Positions 1 to 8,437 are shown, counted from the first letter of the stretch. The stretch: 10,910 nucleotides of DNA from Larix sibirica (GCA_004151065.3 NWUY0300002202.1:19645-30554); one strand, 5' to 3'. A program made the numbers and translations. The notes: generated from the letters alone by a model not told the origin.

Positions 1-511
1 TTTCACCATTGAAGAAAGTCGAGGGGTGACCATTAACCAAAACAACATAATTAGCACTCGTCAAACAATCCATGACCCACTCCGTAGCAGTGACAGGAAG
101 ACCAGTCTGAATGAGGACGAATCACAGGTAAGACCAATCGACTCTATTGTAAGCCTTCATTAGGTCCATTTTCAGAACCAAAGCATTCATCTTCTTCTGC
201 TTTATTGAATGAAGACCTTCCTGCGCCACTCCAATGGCATCCAAAATTTGTCGATTTGATAAGAACCCGAATTGTTCCATAGATAAGCCAGCCTCAAGAA
301 ATGGCTTAAGCCTAGGATCTAGATGCTTGGATGGAAATTGATGATGTTCATAGGGGCCAAGGCTATTAAAATCACTCACCAGGAATTTTTCATTGAAAGG
401 ATAGGGGGATAAGGACTCTGGATGATAGAACATTCTTCTAAGGGAATCTGGGGTGACACAACACATGTTTTTAGACATGTCCAAAGAAAAAATAGCCTTA
501 TTAGTGGGGTG
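1..511 (-). pseudogene. LINE (non-LTR retrotransposon) reverse transcriptase fragment, broken
   Basis: The frame runs from 511 down to the left edge. From about 313 downwards it reads as the N-terminal half of a plant LINE reverse transcriptase: RLKPFLEAG, then EQFGFLSNRQILDA, then the motif A region LKMDLMKAYNRVDW with its catalytic-type Asp at 164-166. The usual AYDRV Asp is Asn here. An in-frame TGA (122-124) follows WSYL, yet the same frame goes on with LIQTGLP, EWVMDCLTSAN and LVNGHPSTFF, as intact relatives do, so the TGA is a lesion and not the end. The catalytic YADD/FADD motif would lie outside the window. Residues encoded at 314-511 (including TPDSLRRMFYHPES) do not match the RT fingers I would expect, so an internal deletion or junction near 313 is likely. 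The TGA could have come from a CGA codon by C-to-T change; that is inference. Confidence 0.88.
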
Positions 512-549
512 TTAGTGCTTAGAACACCAGGTGACAAACTGAGGGAAAA

Positions 550-762
550 CTAAAGAGCTAGGGAAGATATCCGGGAAAAATTCGAGTCCCATGGGTTGAA
601 TTTATCTTGGCAGGAGAAGGATAGGGTCTTTGCTTCCCTAATGGTTTCATTTAGGTCTAAACCAGTGATGATGGTGTCAAAAACGTCGGCCTCATTATCA
701 TAGATGTGCTCTTCCCCTGAGAAACGGGGATTCAGAAGGATTACTTTGGGTTTAGGTTCCAT
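550..762 (-). pseudogene. Unidentified 70-codon open frame upstream of the LINE RT fragment
   Basis: The frame starts at an ATG (760-762) in the context AAAATGG, with an in-frame TGA three codons upstream, and ends at TAG 550-552. It is acidic and begins MEPKPKVILLNPRFSGEEH. I do not recognise a family. It points the same way as the RT fragment and lies 38 bp before it. In another frame, sequence from an ATG at 590-592 runs to TAA 512-514 and then, past that stop, into the RT frame. One decayed coding region with a frameshift near 560-590 and a stop at 512 is therefore possible. It could be a remnant of the same LINE (ORF1 or a linker before the RT), or a short chance frame. Confidence 0.3.
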
Positions 763-1357
763 TTTAACTCACTGGTTCGGTGGATTACAGTCAAATTAGG
801 GGGTAGATTCTACTAAATTAGGGATAACTTGCAAAAATAGGGCTTTACTGAATTAATAGCAGAAACAAGGATTTCAATAATAGTGTTGGATAAAAGTGGC
901 AGAATGATACCCGGATGACACCTAGAGACGGATTTGGACTACTTGGTGTTGAATTGGACCGATATGCTTCATGCAACGCTGACTTGGTACGTTGGTTGTT
1001 GGGAGCATGCTTCTTTGGGATAAAACGATAATAATATTTTGAAATAGATCAAAATATTGTATCCCTTCGGTAAAATACACGTTACACGTATGAAAATGAG
1101 GTGGAGGGAAAACAACGATAATGGGGCCCGTATGATAGGTGGCAAGAGGGGAGAAGAGGTGAGCTAGTAGGCGGGTTGAGCTGTAATGTGATTTTGAAAA
1201 GGTTGGGCAGATACCACTTCTGGTCTCCTAGGGTGGTAACGAGTCAATGTTTGACAGTTTAGGAAAACCACGTTCAAGGAGGCGCAGCCAATCGCTGATG
1301 AGCACATGTCCTTAGTAATTTTGAGGACAATGTACGCTTGAGGCCACTTTTTGGTGG
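763..1357. other. Non-coding stretch, no gene recognised
   Basis: There is no open frame above about 60 codons and no recognisable domain on either strand. Base composition is more even than in the AT-rich middle of the window. If the minus-strand frame at 550-762 belongs to a LINE, its 5' leader may lie in the left part of this stretch, but no boundary or target-site duplication could be fixed. Confidence 0.5.
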
Positions 1358-1423
1358 GTGCAACTTATCGGTGCGCTTTTGATCTGGACCGTTGATATCG
1401 ATCAAGCACCGATGAACTTGCAC
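1358..1423. repeat. Small imperfect hairpin, GTGCAA ends
   Basis: The left arm 1358-1374 (GTGCAACTTATCGGTGC) pairs with the right arm 1406-1423 (GCACCGATGAACTTGCAC) with one mismatch region and one bulge. GATC boxes at 1381-1384 and 1400-1403 extend the inner stem. The loop is about 15 nt. It could be a short fold-back element or chance. A further GATC-rich stretch (GATCTAGATC, near 1484-1493) lies just downstream, so the area is rich in small palindromes. Confidence 0.5.
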
Positions 1424-2496
1424 GTATGCTCCCGACTTTATTTGTCTTGCATCTTATGGACATGCATGATCTCAGGGCCGTCGATCTAGATCAAGATCCA
1501 ATGGCTGGCCGATCTTTGTGTCTTAGCACTCGTCTTTAGGCCCTTAGTCTTTAGCTATTGGTTGTCTTTAGGGTCTCTGCCTCTATTATTTGAACTATTT
1601 AGCTTCCAAGAGATGGAAACAAAATCATATGTGCCATGCACGATGACTCCTTAGTGTATTTTTCACACACAGAAAAATCCACGCACTAACAATCACTAAA
1701 GCTAAGAAGATAACAACCAATCAAACATAAACACTTTGTGGACGTAATAAAGGAATACCAATGTGTAACGTTGAATTACACATTGTGACAATTAACCATA
1801 AACTAGGAAAATAGTTGACAAGGCATCTCATAAAATAAAGACAAGAATACATCCAATAGATGGTTAATATTCTATAATTTATCATTATTATTTTAGTTTA
1901 AAATTGAGATAAATGAAAAAATATTGTAGCATTGGAAAGTTGGATAGTTTTCTCATAAAATGAGAAATAGTGTTGTTTATAAAACATAATGAATACAAAG
2001 GAACAAAAAGTGATACAAGGGTATCTTGTAATTGATTTACAACTATCTAGTAGGGTTTACAACATTCCACATGATATGTAAAGGAATGTATCCCATATGA
2101 TAGGTATAGTAACCACTGTCATAGTTCAATTAATAGGTCTTAGCAACCAATCTTAAAGTAAGTAAAGTTGAAGTATTTCTAAAGATTCCATTGGGTCGGG
2201 TCTCTTTACATTTACTCTTACAAAATAATAGGAAGAAAAAAACAAGATTGATAGTTCTAAGCAAAGCTCAAGTTCCTAGTTTCTACATTAAAATAGAAAT
2301 ATGTGTCATGTATAAAATATTGGTATGGCTATACTAGATGAACTTCCAAATTCATATTCATTCTCATCATACAAGACTAAAAAATATTCAACATGCATTA
2401 TTTTGTATTTTGTGTTCTTTTGAGATTATGACCATGTTGATGCATATTAATCCTCAAACATTGGAGTTAAGATATAACATAGAGTGGATTGGAAAC
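1424..2496. other. AT-rich non-coding stretch; probable 3' flank of LINE remnant
   Basis: No gene is recognised. Three copies of GTCTTTAG occur at 1532, 1547 and 1564. A perfect 9-bp hairpin (AATGTGTAA at 1760-1768, TTACACATT at 1776-1784, 7-nt loop) is present. The part next to 2497 should hold the 3' untranslated region of the minus-strand LINE. The poly-T run on the plus strand that would mark its poly(A) tail is not visible, so the 3' end is lost or decayed. Confidence 0.5.
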
Positions 2497-2499
2497 TTA

Positions 2500-2937
2500 G
2501 GGGATGGGGTTATTCTTGATCCCAACCAATTTTTTAACAATTCCTTGAGGAATTAGGCATCCCCTATTTACTCCTTTGTTAGCGATGAAATTGGGCTTCC
2601 TTGGGGTCAGATAAAAGTCAAAGGATTTGAAGTGTTGTCTAAGACCATGGATCCTTATAATGATTCTCTTGAGATATATATTTCAATGAAGGGATTGATC
2701 CATCATATGTTGAATAATGACTATTGAATCACCAAAGACAAAGATATCCTTTATACTCATTTTTTTTATAGAGAATCCTTTCCACAGAAACAAGGATTCT
2801 AATTGGTTGCTAGTTGGCGTGCTAAGTCCCCATGTGAATGTAGTAATGAAATGTTCTTCAAGGTCACGGAGCACCCCCATTGCACTTTCCATCCTTGGAT
2901 TTCCTTTTGAGGCTCCATCAAATAAAATGAATAAATT
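2500..2937 (-). pseudogene. LINE RNase H domain, nearly complete, one internal stop
   Basis: The frame is open from 2937 to 2686, has a TGA at 2683-2685, then stays open to the TAA at 2497-2499. It begins with ILFDGASKGNPR (first catalytic Asp), then GVLRDLEEHF, TSNQLESLFLWKG (catalytic Glu) and VFGDSIVIIQHM (second Asp). After the stop come LRQHFKSFDFYL and PNFIANKGVNRGCLI. In the family the last part carries an Ala-Asp pair before the Ala-Asn; here the Asp position reads Asn, so the fourth catalytic acid seems lost. The short tail ending NNPIP just before TAA resembles the usual C-terminus. RNase H would degrade the RNA strand during reverse transcription. Overlapping open frames on both strands here are shadows. 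Confidence 0.88.
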
Positions 2938-3181
2938 TTATGCTTTGAATCCAATGTATGAATTGATTTTTCGAGAATCACAATTGTCATTTTGTTGATA
3001 TTGTTGGTCTTTGTCTATTGGGATTGTGTGATTTGGTTTTCTAAGCATAAGGGCCCTTTATCTAGTTTATTTCATCCACTTCTAGGTCTAACTAATTTCG
3101 ATTTGGAAATATTTTATTTTGTAGCATTTCAACTATCATTGCTATTGTCCAAGTCACTATCATTGTAGGATTTGTTTCTAC

Positions 3182-3250
3182 CTACTTAAAGATCAACTTA
3201 TTTCAATTGAGCCAAATTTTCTAGACTAGGATATAAAGGAAAGGCCTTAG
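3182..3250 (-). pseudogene. LINE linker segment between zf-RVT and RNase H
   Basis: A different frame from the zf-RVT part reads LRPFLYILV, stop (3221-3223), KIWLN, stop (3203-3205), NKLIFK. Plant LINEs have a conserved W-x-IWLERN-x-x-IF segment here. The two stops fall exactly where Trp and Arg are expected, in line with TGG-to-TAG and CGA-to-TGA changes. The frame change from the zf-RVT part needs an indel between about 3250 and 3340. Confidence 0.72.
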
Positions 3251-3342
3251 ACACTACTTTTAGGAGGGGTTTGTTCTTCAAAGATATTGGGTATTTTTTT
3301 ATGCTACGAAAGAAAGGCCTCATGAAAATCACATGAATCCTA

Positions 3343-3600
3343 TATTAGCTTTCTTAGTACCTCCAAAAATTGCTTCCAAGTGTTCTTTGTGAAGGAACAT
3401 TCAAAGAAAAAATGGGATAGAATTTGTTCATCTTGTTTGCAAAATGGAAATCTTGAAGGGCCCTATATTCCTCTCTTTTTTAAGTTTTCAACTATGAAAA
3501 TTTTCCATTGCACTAAATTCTAGCAAAAGACCTTGATATCTGGTAATTCCTCACTTCACGAGATAGATTACCAAAGCATTGATTTGGACCTTTAAGGTCT
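3343..3600 (-). pseudogene. zf-RVT (reverse transcriptase zinc-binding) region of the LINE
   Basis: One minus-strand frame reads LPDIKVFC, stop, NLVQWKIFIVENLKKRGI, stop, GPSRFPFCKQDEQ, LSHFFFECSFTKNTW. This is the plant zf-RVT pattern: KIKVF near the start, a 'T-x-NL-KRG' segment, then C-x-x-C, His and Cys before a final Trp. The first Cys of the C-x-x-C pair is Phe here (FPFC); the second Cys, the His and the last Cys remain. In-frame stops at 3568-3570, 3556-3558, 3520-3522 and 3463-3465 interrupt the frame, and a fifth at 3340-3342 ends it. At 3520 the family often has Trp or Arg, so a TGG-to-TAG change is plausible. The domain would bind zinc and probably help template RNA binding. Confidence 0.85.
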
Positions 3601-3660
3601 GTACAAAAATGAGAGTGGAATCAAAACATCAACACTAGTAATTAAACTATAGACCAACAT

Positions 3661-4687
3661 TGTTACTTATTAGTGCATTATGAGAACTTCAACTTCTTCC
3701 TTCTTGAACTCTAGTACAACATTCCCGCTTCAACCAAAAAGAAAAAGAGATTTTGATATATTATTGAGAGCCCACTATTGCATCGGGATCTATGGAATTT
3801 GTTTATGGAAAAGAAGATACATAATTTATAGATGTAATATTCAGATATCAACATAATATCCTCCTTTGCTCCATGTTGCATTGTCCCATGGTGAACTAGC
3901 CTCACCAGGTTCACAAAATGCCTCCATTAATGCATTAAATTTTACAAGTACTACTTTTCCACATATTAGAAACATTGCCCTCATAAAAATGGATTTTATT
4001 AAACAATATCCAAATACTAGGAATGGAAGAATAGAATATTCCCTTGCTTTTTCAAAACATGTGAAATGTAGTTTCAACATTTTTGAAAAAAAATCAACAA
4101 TAGCAAGAGAAAAAATTCAATTAATTGAATAATTGGGAAATAAATACCACTATTCAAGCTAGAATATTGGGCTCGTGGATTGCAAGCTATAACTCTTGAG
4201 ATTCATGATAATACTAACCACCTTTATTTTAAGAAGTTGGCTAATCTACTCCAAAAATTTGTGCATATGACCTTCTGATAAAGACATTCTTCTCCATTAG
4301 ATGTGTTATGATACACCAATTATCTCACCTTCTCAGCAAGCACCCACTTCAATTTCAAGGCTTCACTTCTTGGATGACAACACTCTATAACAATATGGTC
4401 AGGGTTACACAAGCATCACATTCAAAGACTTTAGAAGAATTCGATAGAAAAACATTGTTAGAAGTAGTTGTTATGGTAAGGGTGACTCCTAACAATGGTA
4501 GTTAACAAATTGTGTGGATCAACAATTAATGCAAGGGTTAAAAAGATCCTACTTGGGAACATACACGTGATTTGTAGTAGAGACTTTCATATGGGTTTAA
4601 AAACCTCAGAGACTAATGAACTTCATGGGGTAAAACCTAAACATCAAAATATCAACACATGATTTTATGGTAAGCTCTTGCCTACGT
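3661..4687. other. AT-rich unassigned stretch
   Basis: Several open frames of 65-88 codons occur on both strands (for example 3866-4132 plus and 3841-4080 minus), overlapping each other with no family match I can name. If the LINE at 2497-3660 had kept its reverse transcriptase, it would be expected here on the minus strand, but none of its motifs could be read. I treat this as decayed intergenic or retroelement-derived sequence of unknown origin. Confidence 0.45.
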
Positions 4688-4916
4688 TATTCTTGTTCTT
4701 ACACATATGCTAACAGAAAAATATAAAATGCTTGGAAGCAAGTCACTATAATATTGTAATCAATAGAACTCTCTTCAAACACATGGTTTTCCTATGTATC
4801 TAGCCTCAACTATTCTTGTAATTCCATAGTTACTAACAAAGAAAAAACTGAAACACCTGGAAATAAGACACTGTAAGAGGCTTACAAGCAATAGAACTAT
4901 CCTACAAAAAACAAGG
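4688..4916. repeat. Diverged tandem duplication, ~120-bp unit
   Basis: Copy 1 (about 4688-4786) and copy 2 (about 4810-4916) share an ordered set of matching blocks: TTATTCTTG / CTATTCTTG, GCTAACAGAAAAA / ACTAACAAAGAAAAAA, CTTGGAAGCAAGTCACT / CCTGGAAATAAGACACT and CAATAGAACTCTC / CAATAGAACTATC. Offsets run from 122 to 128 bp, so indels have built up. The copies are old. No coding sense was found in either. Confidence 0.6.
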
Positions 4917-6022
4917 CTATTATTAGGTTTGAAGTACCCCAATATAACAAAAAATGGCCCATCGAGAGTAGAATCCATAAAAATGTCCCAAGCTCATAAA
5001 AAATGGCCTAAAGATATAGTTTGTGGGTTCTTGCATGTACCAATTGACAGATGCCTCAGGCTCATCTACGAGTTTTGATAACCATGGCAATATTAACAAA
5101 GGGTTTTATTCTAGGATGGAGGGTTTTATTGAGAGACCACACTTCATGTAATAGAATCCATGGATTTCATGGCATAACATGAAATTAAATTACTTCACAA
5201 ACTTTAGCAAAAAAACTCATGGTTTACCCTCAATCAAATGGCAATTATTGGGAAGAACCTAAGATTTCCTTGTCTTCTTCACAACTTCGACATGCCATAA
5301 CCCCTCCTCATACTGAACTTGAATTACAACTAGAGTTTCATATACTCTCTTAGTTAATAATGAAAAGAAAAAAGGTAACCTTGCATGGACCTAAATTCAA
5401 TGAGCTCTTTGTAATTTCCCTCCTTGGTGTAGATATTTCCAACAATGCCTACTCCTATTTGAGACTAGAGAGGGTTCAAATATGTAATATCTAGTGATCC
5501 TATAGGGTCCTTGCTAAGACCACTAAGTAATTATACACATCTTCAAAATAACCAATCTAGAATCTAGATAGAAAAATATTTTATCCTTTTTAATTCAAAC
5601 ACGGATCCATGATTTAAACATTAGCATTATAAATCTAACAGCGGATCTGGCATAAAAAGAACTGTACAATAATTATTTTAAAACAAAAATAAAAGAAACT
5701 ATAAATAACATGGAGTTGACCTGTAAACTCTTTTCATGAATTGCCAAAGGCTGGAGATGTTTGATGAAGTCTTGCGCATAAATATCCCTTCAAACTCAAA
5801 TCAAAGAATGTCCAGTAGAAGCCACCCTACTACTCCCAAAAGGTACTCTTCTTCCCATGGGACCCCTGAGCCACAACGGGGTTGAATGTAAGAAATAAGT
5901 AGTGTAGTCAAGGTATGTAGGTTACAGCTAAGCGACTCCCAACCACATTCATACAATGATGAACCAAACCCTCAACAATCATCGTGTAAATCTAACATAA
6001 TTTATGCTATGAGCTAAGAATT
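4917..6022. other. AT-rich non-coding stretch
   Basis: No gene is recognised. A 49-codon ATG frame at 5736-5885 (plus), rich in Ser and Pro (HPTTPKRYSSSHGTPEP), has no family I can name and may be chance. A frame near 5219 contains MVYPQSNGN, loosely like the 'YPQxNG' phrase of retrotransposon integrases, but nothing around it supports an integrase. Confidence 0.45.
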
Positions 6023-6243
6023 CATAGTAGATAGTGGTTATAGATCTCAGATTTTTTGCGACAGAGTTAATGGAAAAATCCATGTTAAGTCAACGTTTCG
6101 AGCCTAATGGTAAGGCTCATCCTGAGGAAAATCGCTCTTGTCTTGAGGATGAGCCTTAGCAATAGACCCAAAACGTTGACTTAACATGGATTTGTCCATT
6201 AACTCCATCGCATAAACTCTGAGATCTATAACCATAATCTATG
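6023..6243. mobile_element. Fold-back (inverted-repeat) element, MITE-like
   Basis: The left arm (about 6023-6125) and right arm (about 6139-6243) are inverted copies of each other along about 100 bp, with a loop of roughly a dozen bases. Three perfect blocks anchor the pairing: 17 bp (6035-6051 with 6218-6234), 23 bp (6076-6098 with 6171-6193) and 13 bp (6111-6123 with 6146-6158). By eye the arms are around 85% identical. There is no coding capacity: the 60-codon minus frame at 6156-6338 crosses the right arm and flank and looks like chance. No clear target-site duplication is seen at the ends, so assignment to a transposon superfamily is open. A transcript would form a long hairpin. Confidence 0.85.
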
Positions 6244-6422
6244 TTGTCCAACAATAGGGTAAAAGAGATGAGAGCCTCATGCTCTCTCCTTCTCTTTATA
6301 GATTTCACCCACCGAGTGTCACTTTTCTCCTCATCCATATTTCTCTATTTTTTAATTTGAGATTTTCTGTCACCTAATCTCTTAGACTTTCTCTCGGATG
6401 ATTCCTTCAATTTTTCCTAATT

Positions 6423-6440
6423 GTGTGTGTGTGTGTGTGT
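6423..6440. repeat. (GT)9 microsatellite
   Basis: Nine uninterrupted GT dinucleotides. The flank is pyrimidine-rich (TTTCTCTCTTTTCTT) and ends in the ambiguous base N at 6480. Confidence 0.97.
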
Positions 6441-6791
6441 TTACATAATACTTGAGTTAATTTATTTCTCTCTTTTCTTNACATATACACAAACTTAAGA
6501 TCGCTTCACTTGGAAGCTACAGGGTTTCATTAAAGACTGTAATTAATTTCTACCTAGGGATTCTTGACATGCGGAATACAAACGCGGTTACATAAATACA
6601 AACTTGACGTGCGCCGGATTAGCTGCAAACTTACTGACTGACATTGCAGACTCTGCGCGCTGACACAAAAAGATTGACAGGGTGACTGACAAAGCCGATG
6701 CAGTTAGATACACTATTAGCTCATAGATACATATTTCCAACACCATAAAGACGGGCGAGTGGCTCCTAGAAAATTGAAAACCCACCACTAG
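6441..6791. other. Non-coding stretch with one ambiguous base
   Basis: It holds a single N at 6480, which points to an unresolved or polymorphic base. The stretch after it is less AT-rich than the DNA to the left (for example GACGTGCGCCGG near 6605), but no domain was recognised on either strand. Confidence 0.45.
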
Positions 6792-7138
6792 TTGTTAACA
6801 CATCTTGTTGTAGCTTCAACAACTGTTGCAGTGCTCAAAGATCCTGTTATTCTACTTTTATATGAGGCTATCAACGCCCTTAACGTTGAATCTGAGAACG
6901 TTGTGCAACAGGAATTGAACCGACTGATGAAGAATGCTTAGCATTGGATATGGAGATGAAGCTAAAGGTTAAGCGTTCAAGCATTTCCTATCTCAGAGCA
7001 ACTAGTTTCAGTTATTGTTCCATCTGTGGTTATAATTCCCATAGTTTACAAACAATGCTTATGCAACAACTTTGCCGAATCCATTTTCTTTGTACACAAC
7101 ACCATTCTATCTGGGTCTATACTGGTACATCCATATGA
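6792..7138 (+). pseudogene. Possible frameshifted gene fragment, unidentified
   Basis: A frame without ATG runs from 6792 to TAG 6939-6941 and reads like real protein: AVLKDPVILLLYEAINAL, then NVVQQELNRLMKNA. Just after, another frame (open from about 6944 to 7138) reads LDMEMKLKVKRSSISYLRAT, so a small indel near 6937-6944 would join them. I do not know the family. The DUF630 remnant lies about 470 bp downstream on the same strand, but no link between them is shown. Chance open frame is the main alternative. Confidence 0.25.
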
Positions 7139-7607
7139 GTGAGTAGTTCTGAAAGCAATGAACAAGTATTGGTGTAAGGCTCGTTGGAAGACTGTCCAAC
7201 TAGGGATTGACCCCTCCCCTCCGCGTCAAAGAATGAAATCATATATTTATTGTTTAATGCATTGATATAAAGCATTGTATATGCTTTCCATACTTTCAAA
7301 TGTGGTGTCCGGTTGGGATTGTTAACTTAAATCTATTTTGCAATATTTACACTCTCATATTCACAAGGCGAGCAAGTGGCCGAAGCATGAATCTTCAAGC
7401 CTATTGGAATAAGGTACATTTAGATGAAGAGTTCTTGGAGCAAGCTCTGCTGAGTTGTTTCCATGCGTGGGATTGTTCGAGATGAGAATATACAGTGGAA
7501 GCCAGTTTGAGATGTGTATTATTGTACCTCCTAGAGGAGATTAGTCTCTGAAATCGGGGAAGGGGATAGTGATATTGTTGAGAACTTGGTTGCGGCTGAG
7601 ATTTGCA
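7139..7607. other. Stretch upstream of DUF630 remnant, no gene recognised
   Basis: No domain was found. Short open frames of about 60 codons (7117-7299 minus, 7300-7485 plus) show no family resemblance. If the DUF630 copy arose by duplication of a gene and not by retroposition, its 5' leader would lie here. An in-frame TAG at 7542-7544 closes the DUF630 frame upstream. Confidence 0.4.
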
Positions 7608-8147
7608 GGGCTGGACCGTTCAAACTCTACGATTAGAGAGGAAGATGTGCTGTCAAGATGCAGGGAAAGAAAACACTTCATGAAGCTGGCAATTGATAAC
7701 AGGTATGCACTGGCAGCAGCTCATGTAAAATACATTCAATCTCTTAAGCATATGGGAATCGGTCTTCGGCGTTTTGCTGAAGGCGAAATGATGTCAGAGT
7801 CTTACCATTCCACATCACCCAGAGGGGCTTTTGAACCTCCTGTTATTTTTCCATAGAAATCCCCATCCCTATATCCATTCCCATCGTCATCCCCTTCAAC
7901 TTGTCTACCTCAAACTCCCCATTTAGAGAGAGCATAATCTCCATCGCCACTCGACAACCTCTCTTCTCATGGCAGCATTTCTCCTTCATCTTATGCAAGT
8001 CCCCGGCGAATGAATTACATGAGATCAGGGGGTACGCAGTCCATGACCTTCAACGAGAAACCCCCATTGCCAGAGAGTGGTAGAGTACTGGAATCATGTT
8101 CGATACTTGAAAGAATACTGGCATTTTCGGAGAGCTTCGATACTTGG
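7608..8147 (+). pseudogene. DUF630-domain (NRG2-like, DUF630/DUF632 family) protein, N-terminal part, broken
   Basis: One plus-strand frame carries the plant DUF630 signature: EEDVLSRCRERKHFMKLAID, then YALAAAHVKYIQSLKHMGIG and LRRFAEGE. After TAG 7854-7856 the same frame gives the Ser/Pro-rich part typical of the family (KSPSLYPFPSSSPS). After TAA 7935-7937 it gives ISPSSYASPRR and MNYMRSGG, the last close to the family's conserved 'Y-M-R-S/A-G-G' phrase. It then runs to TGA 8148-8150. Family proteins start Met-Gly-Cys, an N-myristoylation site; here the place reads GCAGGGCTG with no ATG (GLDRSNS follows), so the start looks lost. The DUF632 half that normally follows is not found in the window. 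Family members include Arabidopsis NRG2, linked to nitrate regulation. Three stops in one clean frame mean a pseudogene; a spliced-out first stop is less likely. Confidence 0.88.
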
Positions 8148-8288
8148 TGAAGCTGCAAATGTGGCCACCATTGAAGCCTGCTGTTACATGGAAGTCATAA
8201 GCCAAGATCATGATAAGACATACAAGTACTTTGCACTTCACCCTGTACTTGTTGAATTTGTCGTCTTCCAATTGTGTACTTCGACCTT

Positions 8289-8437
8289 TCTCCAATTCTG
8301 CTTCTGGATTTAGTTGTTGCTTAGCACTGATTCTCCAATTCTACTTCTGGCTTCAGTTGTTGTTTCGCATCGATTCTCCAATTCTGCAATAATTGCTTAC
8401 AACGTTCTCCAATTCTGCAATCACTGCTTACAACTTT
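8289..8437. repeat. Tandem repeat, four units starting TCTCCAATTCT, 43 bp then 31 bp
   Basis: Units begin at 8289, 8332, 8375 and 8406, each with TCTCCAATTCT followed by G or A and C. The first two are 43 bp and share TTCTGG, TTAGTTGTTG / TTCAGTTGTTG and GCA-x-x-GAT. The last two are 31-32 bp and share GCAAT and TGCTTACAAC. The block thus switches unit length in the middle by loss of an internal segment. Neither unit is a multiple of three, so it does not encode a protein repeat. Confidence 0.85.

Larger units (their letters stand above)
2497..3660 (-). mobile_element. Decayed LINE ORF2, 3' half (zf-RVT, linker, RNase H)
   Basis: Read on the minus strand from about 3660 to 2497, the segment shows three domains in the order known for plant LINE ORF2 after the reverse transcriptase: zinc-binding zf-RVT, a Trp-rich linker and RNase H. 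The final TAA at 2497-2499 sits where family members usually end. Stops at 3568-3570, 3556-3558, 3520-3522, 3463-3465, 3340-3342, 3221-3223, 3203-3205, 2938-2940 and 2683-2685, plus at least two frame changes (between about 3340 and 3250, and between 3203 and 2937), make it non-functional. No reverse transcriptase could be recognised above 3660, so it is 5'-truncated or too decayed there. It shares orientation with the fragment at 1-511 but cannot be the same copy in simple order, because that fragment's 3' side leads out of the window. Confidence 0.85.

Noticed and set aside
4229-4429. Minus-strand frame with FECDACVT and several TGA/TAG stops, resembling the 'CDA' start of Ty3-type RNase H
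   Set aside because: The residues that should follow (the GAVL-type motif and the Tyr/Glu helix) cannot be found, and there are at least six stops in 67 codons.
5171-5351. Plus-strand frame with VYPQSNGN, like the integrase phrase YPQxNG
   Set aside because: No integrase core (D, D, E) or other polyprotein motif lies around it, and no LTRs or primer-binding site were seen.
5736-5885. 49-codon ATG frame rich in Ser and Pro
   Set aside because: It is short, isolated and without family likeness; the length is within chance expectation.
6085-6160. Hammerhead-ribozyme-like core on the minus strand in the fold-back left arm (GGATGAG ... CTCGAAAC)
   Set aside because: The expected CUGAUGA reads AGGATGA, the stem that actually forms is shifted so that it pairs core bases, and the other arm lacks GAAA. 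The likeness is taken as chance.
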